Source: Amycolatopsis sp. (GTDB lineage Bacteria > Actinomycetota > Actinomycetes > Mycobacteriales > Pseudonocardiaceae). From it: a stretch of 49,009 nt of DNA. The notes beneath the pieces were generated by a model. That model had not been told where the DNA came from and did no database searches. It saw only the letters and a list, made by a program, of their open reading frames with translations. The stretch covers positions 1 to 49,009 of the forward strand of contig NZ_JAODNM010000059.1 in the NCBI RefSeq assembly GCF_025464955.1, read 5' to 3'. The position numbers were made by a program, and so were the translations under genes. This document shows positions 16,843 through 25,806 of this stretch, one piece after another; the first letter of the stretch is position 1; the number at the start of each line of letters is the position of its first letter.

Positions 16843-17511
16843 TTACCGCACAGGCCTGCCCAGCGGGGTCACATCGAGGAACCCGAAGACCGGGTCGAGC
16901 AGCTCGACGCCGCGAGCGAACGTCGAGTAGGTGTGGAAAACCCTGTCCCCATCACGGATGAAGACGCTGTTACCGGGCTGCTCACCTTCGAGGAAGTCGG
17001 CTTTACCCGCCTTCTCGCTCGCGTCACGACCCCGGTAGTTGTACTCGGCCGGGGTCACCGAGTCGTCCATGCTGACGTGGAAGTCGAAGTTGAACTCGCT
17101 GCCGTGCGACGAGTACCACGGGCCGGCCAAGCCATGCTCCCGGCTGTACGCCTCGAGCTCGGGCCACGGCCCCCTGGCGACCATGGCCAACGTGATCCCG
17201 CTGTCGTTCAGCGTCCCCACGCCGCCCCGGTCGGCGATCGACCCGGCGCACATCGGGCAGATACGGCCGCCGTCGAAGACCCACATGACGTGCTGGATGA
17301 TCAACTGCTCCCGACCCTCGAACAGGTCCAGCAGGCCGACCTGCCCGTGCACGCCCTCGAACACGTACTTCTTGTCGATCTCGACCCTCGGCAGCTCGCG
17401 ACGCGCCGCGCTGATCCCGTCGAGCAGCCGGGTGGCTGCCTTCTCCCTGGCCAGCAGGTCGATGCGCGCGGCCAGCCATTCTTCCCGCGTGCCGATCCTC
17501 GACAACGTCAT
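16843..17511 (-). CDS. DUF899 thioredoxin-like protein
   Basis: 222 residues from ATG 17511, chosen because GGGAGGAC precedes it by five bases; the open frame extends to 17697 but that part lacks protein character. Features are the N-terminal helix EEWLAARIDLLAREKAATRL, DKKYVFEG, LLDLFEGREQLIIQHVMW, CPMCAGS and the tail FHTYSTFARG, all diagnostic of DUF899. CPMC has the CxxC spacing of thioredoxin-fold active sites. A thiol-linked role is likely but unproven. Divergent from the YCII gene over 99 bp. Confidence 0.85.
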   Translation of the reverse strand: MTLSRIGTREEWLAARIDLLAREKAATRLLDGISAARRELPRVEIDKKYVFEGVHGQVGLLDLFEGREQLIIQHVMWVFDGGRICPMCAGSIADRGGVGTLNDSGITLAMVARGPWPELEAYSREHGLAGPWYSSHGSEFNFDFHVSMDDSVTPAEYNYRGRDASEKAGKADFLEGEQPGNSVFIRDGDRVFHTYSTFARGVELLDPVFGFLDVTPLGRPVR

Positions 17512-17610
17512 GTCGTCCTCCCGATGTCCCGGCACCCCGCTCGGGCGCCTCGTACCCTGAGGTCGAAGCAGCCCGGCGGATCTCGACATGACAACCCCAG
17601 GAGTTTCCTC

Positions 17611-17949
17611 GTGAAGTACCTGCTCATGATCTACCGCAACGCGACCGGCCGGGACGCGCTCGACGACGCCGGCCCGGACGCGTTGCACCAAGCGCACGGC
17701 GAGCTCATCAAGGACCTCATCGCCTCCGGCGAGTTCCTCGACACCAAGCCGCTGAGCAGGGACAACGCCCGAACAGTGCGGGTTCTCGACGGTCAGATCG
17801 TGTCCACTGACGGGCCGTTCACCGAAGCCAAGGAAGTGATGGCGGGCTACTACCTGGTCGACTGCGCCGACCTCGATCGCGCCACCGAGATCGCCGCCCG
17901 GCTCCCCGAAGCCCCGTACTCCCCCATCGAGATCCGCGAGTTCGAGTAG
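17611..17949 (+). CDS. YCII / DGPF-domain protein
   Basis: 112 residues from GTG 17611, seven bases after AGGAG. MKYLLMIYRN at the start and STDGPFTEAKEVMAGYYLVD in the middle are hallmarks of the YCII-related DGPF domain, a small ferredoxin-like fold usually encoded beside ECF sigma factors. No sigma factor gene is present in this window. The long open frame reaching back to 16687 overlaps the DUF899 gene antisense and is not real. Confidence 0.85.
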   Translation: MKYLLMIYRNATGRDALDDAGPDALHQAHGELIKDLIASGEFLDTKPLSRDNARTVRVLDGQIVSTDGPFTEAKEVMAGYYLVDCADLDRATEIAARLPEAPYSPIEIREFE

Positions 17950-17956
17950 GGAGCCG

Positions 17957-19186
17957 CTACAGGAAGTACTTGCCCTCCCCGCGGTAGGTCGGGACGGTGC
18001 CGATCACCTGCGTGCCCCGCACCAGGTGCAGTTCGTCGACGCGTTCGCACAGCTCGCCCGCCTTGGCGTGACGGAACCAGACCCGGTCGCCGATGCCCAG
18101 CCGCGCGGCGGCCGCGCCGCTGACCGGGGTCTGCACCTCCCCCGCGGCTTCGGTCGCCGACATGCTCAGGCCGGTCGGCCAGGCGATCTTCGGCAGCCTG
18201 TCCCGCCCGGGCGGTCCGGACGCGACCCAGCCGCCGCCCAGGACGGTCACGATCTCCGGCGCCGGGCGCCGTACCACCGACAGGACGAAGAACGCGGCCG
18301 GATAGTGCCGAAACCCGCGGTAGTAGTCGAAAAGCCCGGGCGCGTAGAGACCCGAACCGGCGGTCAGTTCGGTAACGGCTTCCTCGGCGGCGGTCGACTC
18401 CAGGCTGCCCGTTCCGCCGCCGTTGACGAACTCGAGTGGCGCCAAGGCCCGGACTGCTTCGACCACCGCTCCGCGGCGCTCGGCGAGTTCGTCCGTCGAA
18501 GCCCGTTGCATGGCCCGAAGGGCAGCGCGTTTCATGGGCATACCGGGATAGTTGTCGCCGAGTCCCGCGATCTGACCCTCGTAAGCCATGAGCCCGACGA
18601 GCGTGAACCCCTTGCGCGACAGCACCGCCCGCGCCAGTCTGACGGCCTGCGCGGGCGAGCGGACCGGCGATCGGCGTGGGCCGAGATGCACTTTGCCGCC
18701 GGCCAGTTCGAGAGCGGCGTCGAGATCGATGCACACGCGGATCGGCGGATGCCCGGTGTCCAGTGACGCTTCGACGAAGTCGAGGTGCTCGGTCGAGTCG
18801 ATCATCAGGGTCACCCGGGAAGCCAGCCGCTCGTCGGCGGCGAGCAGGCGCAACGACGTCGCGTCGGCCGTCGGATACCCGATGACGACGTCGTCGTGAT
18901 CCTCGGCGAGCCAGAGCGCCTCCGCCAAGGTGAACGCCAGAATCCCCTGGAAGCTCGCTCGTCCGAGCGCCCGGTCGATCAGCACCCGCGAGCGCACCGA
19001 CTTGCTCGCCAACCGGATCGGTTTCGCACCGGCGCGCCGCATGAGGTCACCCGCGTTGACGTCGAACGCGTCGAGGTCGACCACCGCGAACGGCGGTTCC
19101 AGCCGCGCTGTCGCCTCTTGCAGCGCTTCGTACCGCAACGCGCCGGCCTGGGTGATCACCGCGGGTTGCACGTCCAAAGCCGTCAT
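17957..19186 (-). CDS. Fold-III PLP amino-acid aldolase/deaminase (D-threonine aldolase or D-serine dehydratase-like)
   Basis: 409 residues from ATG 19186, which overlaps the stop of the SDR (ATGA). The N-terminal alanine-racemase barrel has PFAVVDLDAFDVNA and RLASKSVRSR, where the Lys after AS is the expected PLP Schiff-base residue. Also visible are VNGGGTGSLE (phosphate binding) and a C-terminal domain with RHAKAGELCER, whose His and Cys match metal-ligand positions of D-threonine aldolase/D-serine dehydratase. Last gene of a four-gene coupled operon with two lactonases and an SDR. Reaction likely C-C cleavage or deamination of a beta-hydroxy amino acid; substrate unknown. Confidence 0.85.
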   Translation of the reverse strand: MTALDVQPAVITQAGALRYEALQEATARLEPPFAVVDLDAFDVNAGDLMRRAGAKPIRLASKSVRSRVLIDRALGRASFQGILAFTLAEALWLAEDHDDVVIGYPTADATSLRLLAADERLASRVTLMIDSTEHLDFVEASLDTGHPPIRVCIDLDAALELAGGKVHLGPRRSPVRSPAQAVRLARAVLSRKGFTLVGLMAYEGQIAGLGDNYPGMPMKRAALRAMQRASTDELAERRGAVVEAVRALAPLEFVNGGGTGSLESTAAEEAVTELTAGSGLYAPGLFDYYRGFRHYPAAFFVLSVVRRPAPEIVTVLGGGWVASGPPGRDRLPKIAWPTGLSMSATEAAGEVQTPVSGAAAARLGIGDRVWFRHAKAGELCERVDELHLVRGTQVIGTVPTYRGEGKYFL

Positions 19187-20007
19187 CGCGCTCCTCCCTC
19201 GTATGCGAGTTCGGCGCGGCGCTTGTGCCCCTTACGCACGACACGCGGAATCGCCCAGTGCATGAGTACCGGGAACACCCCCGCCACCCGCTGGAATCGG
19301 CCTGCCCAGCGGGGAAAGACCACCTCGACCGGCTTCTTGGCGATCGCGTCGACGACCTGTTCCGCGATCTCCTCGGGTGAATGGGACTTCTCGGCGAACG
19401 CGATCACCGAACTGGGGTCGGCCATCTCCTGCGCGAGCATCGGCGTGCGCGTCGACGGCGGGTGGATGATGCTGAAGGTCACCGGCCCGTCGCGCTCTTC
19501 GATCGCCACGCTGTGGTGGAACGCGCGCATCCCGTGTTTGGTGGCGCCGTACGTCGAGTAGCCCGTCAGTGGCAGGAACGACGTCATGCTGCAGACGTTG
19601 ACGATGTGTCCCCGGCCCTGCGCCGACATCAGCGGCAACGCGGTGAGCACCCCGGTGATCGTGCCGAGCAGGTTGACCTCGACGATGTCGCGGTGTTGGG
19701 CGAGCGAGAGGTCACGGGCGTTCCCGGTGTGGATGATCCCGGCGTTGTTGACCAGGACGTCCAGCGAGCCGAAACGCTCCACTGTGGACGCCAAGGCGGC
19801 GTCCCAGCTGTCGGCGTCGCGGACGTCGAGTACCACCGACTCGACGTCATTCTTGAATTCAGCCGCGAGTTCGGCCGCGAGTTCGGCCGCGGCGGGACCG
19901 TTGACGTCCGCGATCATCACCCGGTAGCCGCGCCGCGCGGCGATCCTCGCGACGGCCGCGCCGATCCCGCTGGCGGCCCCGGTGACGAACACGGCTTGCC
20001 CGGTCAA
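19183..20007 (-). CDS. Short-chain dehydrogenase (SDR), probable TTG start
   Basis: 274 residues. The only start that fits lies at TTG 20007, where TTGA overlaps the stop of the upstream lactonase and CGGAG lies just before; no ATG or GTG precedes the nucleotide loop in this frame. Motifs: FVTGAASGIGAAVAR (TGxxxGIG), LVNNAGIIHTG, YSTYGATKHGM with the YxxxK pair, and HPPSTRTPM after it. The C-terminal KHKRRAELAYEG is basic. It probably oxidises an intermediate produced by the lactonases. The four-gene chain is translationally coupled throughout. Confidence 0.87.
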   Translation of the reverse strand: MTGQAVFVTGAASGIGAAVARIAARRGYRVMIADVNGPAAAELAAELAAEFKNDVESVVLDVRDADSWDAALASTVERFGSLDVLVNNAGIIHTGNARDLSLAQHRDIVEVNLLGTITGVLTALPLMSAQGRGHIVNVCSMTSFLPLTGYSTYGATKHGMRAFHHSVAIEERDGPVTFSIIHPPSTRTPMLAQEMADPSSVIAFAEKSHSPEEIAEQVVDAIAKKPVEVVFPRWAGRFQRVAGVFPVLMHWAIPRVVRKGHKRRAELAYEGGAR

Positions 20008-21053
20008 GACGACCGCTCCGAAGATGTGCGCATGGCTGTTCCTCTTTCCGTGGTGGGAATTTCCGGCAAGCGGAAGGTTTCGATCCGGCCGCCGCGCACG
20101 GTGGCTGACAGTTCTGGGTCCAAAGTGGACACGGTCGCGACGAACAGCGTGTGCCCGTCGGCACCCCCGAGAACGCAGCCCAGTGTGTGCTGGCTCGTCA
20201 CGACCCGTTCCAGCACTTCCGCGCCGGGCCCCATGCGCAGGCACTCACCGCCCAGGGAGTTGGCCACCCACACCGTGCCGTCCGGTGACGCGGCGAGGTC
20301 GTCCGGCGCGATCAGTGCCGGCTTCCGGGACAGGGCGGTGACGCGGGGATGCTCCAGCAGCGCGGCAATCCGGCGCACGACTGTCCCTTTGAGACCGGGT
20401 GCGGTCAACGCCCGCCACAGCCACGGCGGGATGAGCGACGCCCACGTCCGCCGGTCGACGAGCAGCCCTTCGGGGGACACGGTGAACGCGGTCAGCCGGA
20501 ACGCCAGCGTCTCCGCGACGAGCAGCGTCCTTCCCCCGTCGAGAAACGTGCAGCCGTTGGGAAACACGACCGGATCACTGAGCCCGGCGAGACTGCCATC
20601 CGCCGCCAGACAGGCGATCGGGGTCGGTGCCGGGCCGGGCGGGCGGAAGAGCTGCGCGTGCGGATGGTCGCGAGTTCGTTCCTCGTAGTCGAAACCGTAG
20701 TTCCCGACGTACGCCCGGCCCTGCTCGTCGGTGATCATGTCGTTGAGCGCGCCGCCGGCGACCGCGGACAGGTCGGTATGGACGCTCAGCGAACCGTCCG
20801 GTTCCTGGCGGTAGACGCACTGGTCCCGCGCCGAGACGACGAGCAACCGGCCGTCCGGCAGCCAGCCCAGTCCCCCGGCGCCGGGCACGTCGGCGACCTT
20901 CGCCGCCGCTCCGGACCCGTCCCAGCGGTGCACGGTGCCGGCCGCGATATCGGAGAACCACAGCGCGTCTTCATGCCACCGCAAGGCTTGCGGGATGCCG
21001 ATACCATTGAGGACAGTGCTGGTCACAGCGGTCACAGGCGTCACAGTGGTCAT
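20004..21053 (-). CDS. SMP-30/gluconolactonase-family protein, second of tandem pair
   Basis: 349 residues from ATG 21053, overlapping the upstream stop as ATGA. A six-bladed propeller of the SMP-30/senescence-marker lactonase family: ALRWHEDALWFSD, GGLGWLPDGRLLVV, GGALNDMITDEQGRAYVGNYG, DPVVFPNGCTFLDG, APDDLAASPDGTVWVANSLG. The conserved Glu/Asn/Asp metal ligands appear as HED, LND and PDD. Expected activity is hydrolysis of a sugar lactone or similar ester. Clearly a tandem paralogue of the next gene upstream. The C-terminal extension EIPTTERGTAMRTSSERSS overlaps the SDR start. Confidence 0.88.
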   Translation of the reverse strand: MTTVTPVTAVTSTVLNGIGIPQALRWHEDALWFSDIAAGTVHRWDGSGAAAKVADVPGAGGLGWLPDGRLLVVSARDQCVYRQEPDGSLSVHTDLSAVAGGALNDMITDEQGRAYVGNYGFDYEERTRDHPHAQLFRPPGPAPTPIACLAADGSLAGLSDPVVFPNGCTFLDGGRTLLVAETLAFRLTAFTVSPEGLLVDRRTWASLIPPWLWRALTAPGLKGTVVRRIAALLEHPRVTALSRKPALIAPDDLAASPDGTVWVANSLGGECLRMGPGAEVLERVVTSQHTLGCVLGGADGHTLFVATVSTLDPELSATVRGGRIETFRLPEIPTTERGTAMRTSSERSS

Positions 21054-22006
21054 GGGAGCGGGTACACCTCGATCCGGCCGCCGTTGATCCCCGCGGCCCG
21101 CACGGGGTCGTCGTCGGGCACTGTCGCCGCGTAAAGCTTGTCGCCGACGGCGAGGCAGCTCAGGGTGTGCTGGGTCGTCGGAACGCGGTCGAGGACCTCG
21201 CCGCCGCGGGCGACCCGGACGCATTCCCCGCGGAGGGCATTGGCGACCCAGATCGTGCCGTCCGCGCCGAGGGCGATGCCGTCGGGCGCGATGGGCGTGC
21301 TCGACCGCTCGGCGATCGCGGGCCGGTCGAGCACGGTCGACGCCGTGCGCGTCACCTTCCCGAGCAGGCCCGGGTTGGTGAGCGCCTGCCACATCCGCGG
21401 CCCGATCAGCGGCGCCCACGGAGTCGGATCCGCCAGCAGCCCGTCGGCGCCGACCGTGAACGCGGTCAGCCGCAGGCCCAGGGTCTCGGCGACGACAAAG
21501 GTGTCGCCGATGAGGACCGCGCCGTTCGGGAACAGCAGCGGTTCGGTGAGGCCGAGCAGCGCGCCGTCCGGATCGAAGCAGGCCAGCGGCGCGCCGGTGG
21601 GTCCTGGTGGCGCGTAGAGCAGGGAATTCGGGTGCCGGCGGACGAACGCGTGGTAGTCGAAACCGAAGTTGCCGACGTAGGCGCGACCGAGGTCGTCGAC
21701 GAGCATGTCGTTGACCGGGCCGCCGGCGATCGACCGCAGATCCGCGTGTTCGACAAGCGAGCCGTCGGGTTCCTGCCGGTAGACGCACCGGTCGTCCATC
21801 GACACCACGAGCATCCGGCCGTCGGGAAGCCAGCCGAGCCCGCCCGCGCGGCCCGGTACGGAGACCACGGTCTCCGCTTCGCCCTCCCCGGCCCAGCGAT
21901 GCACGGTGCCGTGGGCGAGATCGCAGAACCACAGCGCGTTCTCGTGCCAGCGCAGTGATTCAGGCACGCCGAAGCCGTCCAGGACGGTGCCGGTTCGCGT
22001 GGTCAT
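21050..22006 (-). CDS. SMP-30/gluconolactonase-family protein, first of tandem pair
   Basis: 318 residues from ATG 22006 with GAGGAGAT five bases upstream. Same blade motifs as its neighbour: SLRWHENALWFCD, GGLGWLPDGRMLVV, GGPVNDMLVDDLGRAYVGNFG, EPLLFPNGAVLIGD, APDGIALGADGTIWVANALRG. It opens a reverse-strand operon of four genes that diverges from the aldehyde dehydrogenase operon. Duplication followed by divergence suggests two related lactone substrates or stereoisomers. Confidence 0.88.
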   Translation of the reverse strand: MTTRTGTVLDGFGVPESLRWHENALWFCDLAHGTVHRWAGEGEAETVVSVPGRAGGLGWLPDGRMLVVSMDDRCVYRQEPDGSLVEHADLRSIAGGPVNDMLVDDLGRAYVGNFGFDYHAFVRRHPNSLLYAPPGPTGAPLACFDPDGALLGLTEPLLFPNGAVLIGDTFVVAETLGLRLTAFTVGADGLLADPTPWAPLIGPRMWQALTNPGLLGKVTRTASTVLDRPAIAERSSTPIAPDGIALGADGTIWVANALRGECVRVARGGEVLDRVPTTQHTLSCLAVGDKLYAATVPDDDPVRAAGINGGRIEVYPLP

Positions 22007-22144
22007 CGGGATCTCCTCGGATCGGTGGGATGAACCGAGGATGACAACCCGGAGACCGTTAAGTCAATAGTTTTGACACTTGACTTGTACACGTGACCAA
22101 CTCATGCTGGACGACATCCCGTCCGCCCGCAGCAGGGAGTTCCC
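22007..22144. promoter_or_regulatory. Divergent control region of the catabolic module
   Basis: 138 bp separate the lactonase operon from the aldehyde dehydrogenase operon. An AT-rich patch at 22061-22086 contains GTCAA-TAGTT-TTGAC (22063-22077), a second TTGAC at 22080-22084 and outer arms aagtca/tgactt. TTGACA and TTGACT elements face both ways. This is the natural place for a single repressor, plausibly the TetR at 25807, to control both arms. Symmetry is visible; the regulator link is inference. Confidence 0.5.
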
Positions 22145-23680
22145 ATGGCCGTCCGGATCAGCAACGCACCTGTCACCGGCGCGCGACCCGGCGCCGTCGC
22201 GGTCGACAACCCGGCCACCGGCGCCCCGATCACCGAGGTCGCCTCGACCAGCCCACCGCAGGTCAAAGCCACTGTCGCCGCCGCACGCAAGGCCCAGCCC
22301 CGGTGGCAGGCGCTGGGCTTCCGACGTCGACGCGCCCTGTTCCGCGCGAGCCAGCAGTGGCTGCTGGACAACCGGGCGCGGGTGCTCGACTCGATCGTCG
22401 CCGAGAACGGCAAAGCCCGCGAAGAAGCCGTCATCGAGCTCGTGTACTGCGTGAACGCGTTCTCGTTCTGGTCGAGGCGCGCGGCCGGCTACCTCGCCGG
22501 CAAGCGGATCCGCTCGGTCTCGCCGTTCGTCCTCGGCCGCGCGATGCGCACCCGCCGCGCGCCGATCGGCGTGGTCGGGGTCATCGGCCCCTGGAACAAC
22601 CCGCTGACCAACTCCTTCGGCGACGCCATCCCCGCGCTCGCCGCGGGCAACACCGTCGTGCTGAAGCCGTCCGAACAGACCCCGCTCACGGCGTTGCTGA
22701 TGCTGGAAATGGCCCGTGACTGCGGCTATCCCGACAATGTCTTCCAGGTCGTCCCCGGTGCCGGCGAGACCGGCGAAGCGCTCATCGACGAAGTCGACTT
22801 CGTGATGTTCACCGGCTCCACGCGCACCGGCCGCCGGGTCGCCGCCCGCGCCGCGGAACGGCTGATCCCCAGCTCCCTCGAGCTCGGTGGCAAGGACGCA
22901 CTGCTCGTACTGGCCGACGCGCCCCTCGAGCGCGCGGTGAACGTGGCCGTGCACGGCGCGCTGTTCAACGGCGGCCAGACCTGCACGTCCGTCGAGCGCG
23001 TGTACGTCGAAGCCCCGATCTACGACCGTTTCGTCGCCGCGGTAGGCCTTCGGATCGACGAGATCCGGTCCGGCGCTCCGCGGGGGCTTGGCAGTGTCGA
23101 CGTCGGCGCGATGACATTCCCGCCGCAGCTCGACACCATCGACGACCACGTCCGCGACGCGATCGACCGCGGCGCCCGGGTACTCGCCGGCGGCAACCGC
23201 GGCGCCGGCCCGGGCCGGTTCTACGAACCGACCGTGCTCGTCGACGTCGACCACACGATGAAGTGCATGCGCGAGGAGACTTTCGGGCCGACGCTGCCGA
23301 TCATGAAGGTCCGCGACGCCGAAGAGGCCATCCGGCTCATCAACGACAGTGAATACGGTCTGCAGGCCTCGATCGTCACGCGGGACAGCCGCCGAGGCGC
23401 CAAGATCGCGGCACGGCTCGAAGCCGGCGCGGTGACCGTCAACGACACGCAGTCGAACTATTTCGCGCTGGGACTGCCGATGGGCGGGTGGAAGAACTCC
23501 GGGCTAGGCGTCCGCCACGGCGCCGAGGGCATCCGGAAGTACACCAGGCTGCAGTCCATTTCGGTCAACGCGCACCCGATGCGCCGCGACCTGCACATGA
23601 TGCCGTTCAGCCCCAAGTCCTACGACGCCATCCTGCGGCTCGTCTCGTTCCTTTACGGACGCGCACGCCGCCGCCCCTGA
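22145..23680 (+). CDS. Aldehyde dehydrogenase family protein
   Basis: 511 residues from ATG 22145 with AGGGAG five bases upstream. NAD(P)-dependent oxidation of an aldehyde to an acid is expected. Motifs: PWNNPLTNSFGDAIPALAAG (cofactor domain), KPSEQTPLTAL, FTGSTRTGRRV, LELGGKDALLV with the general-base Glu, FNGGQTCTSVERV with catalytic Cys, and EETFGPTLPIMKV. Substrate specificity cannot be read from the sequence. First gene of the forward arm, 23 bp ahead of the class II aldolase. Confidence 0.92.
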   Translation: MAVRISNAPVTGARPGAVAVDNPATGAPITEVASTSPPQVKATVAAARKAQPRWQALGFRRRRALFRASQQWLLDNRARVLDSIVAENGKAREEAVIELVYCVNAFSFWSRRAAGYLAGKRIRSVSPFVLGRAMRTRRAPIGVVGVIGPWNNPLTNSFGDAIPALAAGNTVVLKPSEQTPLTALLMLEMARDCGYPDNVFQVVPGAGETGEALIDEVDFVMFTGSTRTGRRVAARAAERLIPSSLELGGKDALLVLADAPLERAVNVAVHGALFNGGQTCTSVERVYVEAPIYDRFVAAVGLRIDEIRSGAPRGLGSVDVGAMTFPPQLDTIDDHVRDAIDRGARVLAGGNRGAGPGRFYEPTVLVDVDHTMKCMREETFGPTLPIMKVRDAEEAIRLINDSEYGLQASIVTRDSRRGAKIAARLEAGAVTVNDTQSNYFALGLPMGGWKNSGLGVRHGAEGIRKYTRLQSISVNAHPMRRDLHMMPFSPKSYDAILRLVSFLYGRARRRP

Positions 23681-23703
23681 ACGTCCACATTGGAGGATCT
23701 GCC

Positions 23704-24513
23704 ATGACCGCCACACCCACCGAAGCACAGCGAGCCACCGTCGGGCCGACACCAGAAGGCGTCACCCTGCCGCTGCCCCAGACCGGCCTCAGCGTCGAGG
23801 ACGAACGGACCGTCCGCAAACAGGAGCTCGCCGCCGCGTTCCGCGTGTTCGCCAAGTTCGGCTTCGCCGAAGGCGTCGCCGGGCACATCACCGCCCGCGA
23901 CCCGGGGAACCCGGAGTGCTTCTGGGTCAACCCGTTCGGCATGGCCTTCGGCCAGATCAAGGTGTCCGACCTGATCCTCGTCGACCACGAAGGCGCCATC
24001 GTCGAAGGCCGCCGTCCGGTCAACCGCGCCGCCTTCGTCATCCACTCGCAGGTCCACCAGGCCCGCCCCGACGTGATCGCCGCCGCGCACACGCATTCCC
24101 TCAACGGCAAGGCGTTCTCCACCCTCGGCATCAAGCTCGATCCGATCACCCAGGACTCGTGCGCCTTCTTCGAGAACCACGGCCTGTACTCCGACTACCT
24201 CGGCGTGGTCAACGACTTCGAGGAAGGCCGCCGGATCGGGGTCGCGCTCGGCGAGCACCAGGCCGTCATCCTGCAGAACCACGGCCTGCTCACGGTCGGG
24301 CGCTCGGTGGCGGAAGCCGCCTGGTACTTCCTCACCATGGAACGGTCCTGCCAGGCCCAGCTGCTCGCAATGGCGGCGGGCACGCCAAAACTGATCGACG
24401 GGGAGACCGCGCGGGCCGTGCGCGCCCAGATCACCGGCCCCATCCCGGGATGGTTCCAGTTCCGGCCGCTGTGGGACCAGATCACCCGCGACCAACCCGA
24501 TCTCTTCGACTGA
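23704..24513 (+). CDS. Class II aldolase/adducin-family protein
   Basis: 269 residues from ATG 23704 after GGAGG. The fold is that of fuculose-phosphate aldolase and related epimerases or decarboxylases. Visible metal-site motifs are AAHTHSLNGKAFS (HxH) and LQNHGLLTVG (His), with EGVAGHITARDP and FWVNPFGMAF near the start. This subgroup is longer than sugar-phosphate aldolases and typically lacks the phosphate-binding context, so a non-phosphorylated substrate is possible. It lies between the aldehyde dehydrogenase and the transporter. Confidence 0.88.
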   Translation: MTATPTEAQRATVGPTPEGVTLPLPQTGLSVEDERTVRKQELAAAFRVFAKFGFAEGVAGHITARDPGNPECFWVNPFGMAFGQIKVSDLILVDHEGAIVEGRRPVNRAAFVIHSQVHQARPDVIAAAHTHSLNGKAFSTLGIKLDPITQDSCAFFENHGLYSDYLGVVNDFEEGRRIGVALGEHQAVILQNHGLLTVGRSVAEAAWYFLTMERSCQAQLLAMAAGTPKLIDGETARAVRAQITGPIPGWFQFRPLWDQITRDQPDLFD

Positions 24514-24531
24514 CCGGGCGCGGGCGACCTC

Positions 24532-25782
24532 GTGGACGCGTCGGAAACCCTGTCAGCCGAATACGTCATCGTCGAACCCACCGAACCGGTTTCCCGAGGG
24601 TGGACGAGCCGGTTCACCCTGGTGTGGTTCGGGTTCTGGATGGCGCAGCTGCTGCCGATCCAGCTCCTGCTGCCCACCACGCTCGACCGGCTCGACCCGG
24701 TCCACAAGGTCACCGACTTCGGCGTCCTCAATGGAGTGTCCGCGCTCGTCGCGCTGATCACCCTGCCGGTGTGCGGCGCGCTGTGCGACCGCACGCGGAC
24801 CCGGTTCGGCCGCCGTCGCTTGTGGACGGCCGGCGGGCTCGCGCTCAGCGCGTCCGGCCTGGCCGTCACCGGGCTGCAGACGACACCGACCGGGGTGTGC
24901 CTGGCCTGGCTGCTCGTGGTGGTCGGCGTCAGCGCCGCGACCGCCGGGCTGACCGCGGCCGTCGCGGACCAGGTGCCCGACCGGCAACGCGGGATGATCT
25001 CCGGGGCCATCTATGCCCCGCAGGCCCTCGGAGTGGTCGTCGGCGTCGCCGTCGTAAGCGCGGTGACCCTGTCCGACCCGGTCGTCTACGCGCTGCTCGC
25101 GGTCGTAGTCCTGGTCTGCTCGATCCCGTTTGTCCTTCGTTACCGCGACAACGCGTTCACCCACGGGCCGCCGGTCACCCTCAGGTCGATACTGGCCGGG
25201 ATCTGGATCAGCCCGCGGGCGAACCCGGACTTCGCCTGGGCGCTGGCCAGCCGGATCCTGGTCAACCTCGGCAACGGGTTCGGTACCTGTTATCTGCTCT
25301 ACTTCCTCACCGACGAGGTCAAGGTCGCCGACCCGGACCGCGACCTGCTGATCCTCACGGTGATCTACCTGGTCGGGATGGTCGTCACCACGATCTGCGG
25401 CGGGTGGCTGTCCGACCGGTTGGCGCGGCGGCGGATCTTCGTCGCGGCGGCGTCCGTCTTCCAGGCCGTTTCGGGGATACTGCTCGCTTTCTTCCCCACC
25501 TTCGGCATGGCCATGGTCGGCGCCGCGCTACTCGGTGCGGGCTATGGCGTCTACATGTCTGTCGACCAGGCGCTGGTGACCCACGTGCTGCCCGACGCGC
25601 GCTCGCGGGCGAAGGACCTCGGCATCATGAACGTGGGATCCGTGGTGCCGCAAGGACTTGCCCCGCTGCTCGCCAGCGTGGTGATCACCTCGCTCGGCGG
25701 CTACCAGACACTGTTCCTCGCCACCGCGGTCACCACCGGACTCGGCGCCGTGCTGATCTACCGCGTGCGATCCGTACGGTGA
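24532..25782 (+). CDS. Major facilitator superfamily transporter
   Basis: 416 residues from GTG 24532, 18 bp after the aldolase, with a weak ribosome-binding site that suggests coupled translation. About 12 hydrophobic helices. The motif-A-like loop DRTRTRFGRRRLW follows helices 2-3, with a second loop DRLARRRIF after helix 8. The relatively charged N terminus MDASETLSAEYVIVEP is cytosolic. Best guess is uptake of the substrate degraded by this module; efflux cannot be excluded. Confidence 0.88.
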   Translation: MDASETLSAEYVIVEPTEPVSRGWTSRFTLVWFGFWMAQLLPIQLLLPTTLDRLDPVHKVTDFGVLNGVSALVALITLPVCGALCDRTRTRFGRRRLWTAGGLALSASGLAVTGLQTTPTGVCLAWLLVVVGVSAATAGLTAAVADQVPDRQRGMISGAIYAPQALGVVVGVAVVSAVTLSDPVVYALLAVVVLVCSIPFVLRYRDNAFTHGPPVTLRSILAGIWISPRANPDFAWALASRILVNLGNGFGTCYLLYFLTDEVKVADPDRDLLILTVIYLVGMVVTTICGGWLSDRLARRRIFVAAASVFQAVSGILLAFFPTFGMAMVGAALLGAGYGVYMSVDQALVTHVLPDARSRAKDLGIMNVGSVVPQGLAPLLASVVITSLGGYQTLFLATAVTTGLGAVLIYRVRSVR

Positions 25783-25806
25783 AACCGCTGCGCCAGAGGA
25801 GGTTTT

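Noticed and set aside
20004..21932. One 642-codon fused lactonase
   Set aside because: The upstream third of this frame is an antisense-like shift of the first lactonase gene; the real second gene starts at 21053 by ATGA overlap.
22064..23254. 396-codon reverse open frame opposite the aldehyde dehydrogenase
   Set aside because: The forward strand carries all ALDH motifs; the reverse reading is compositionally biased.
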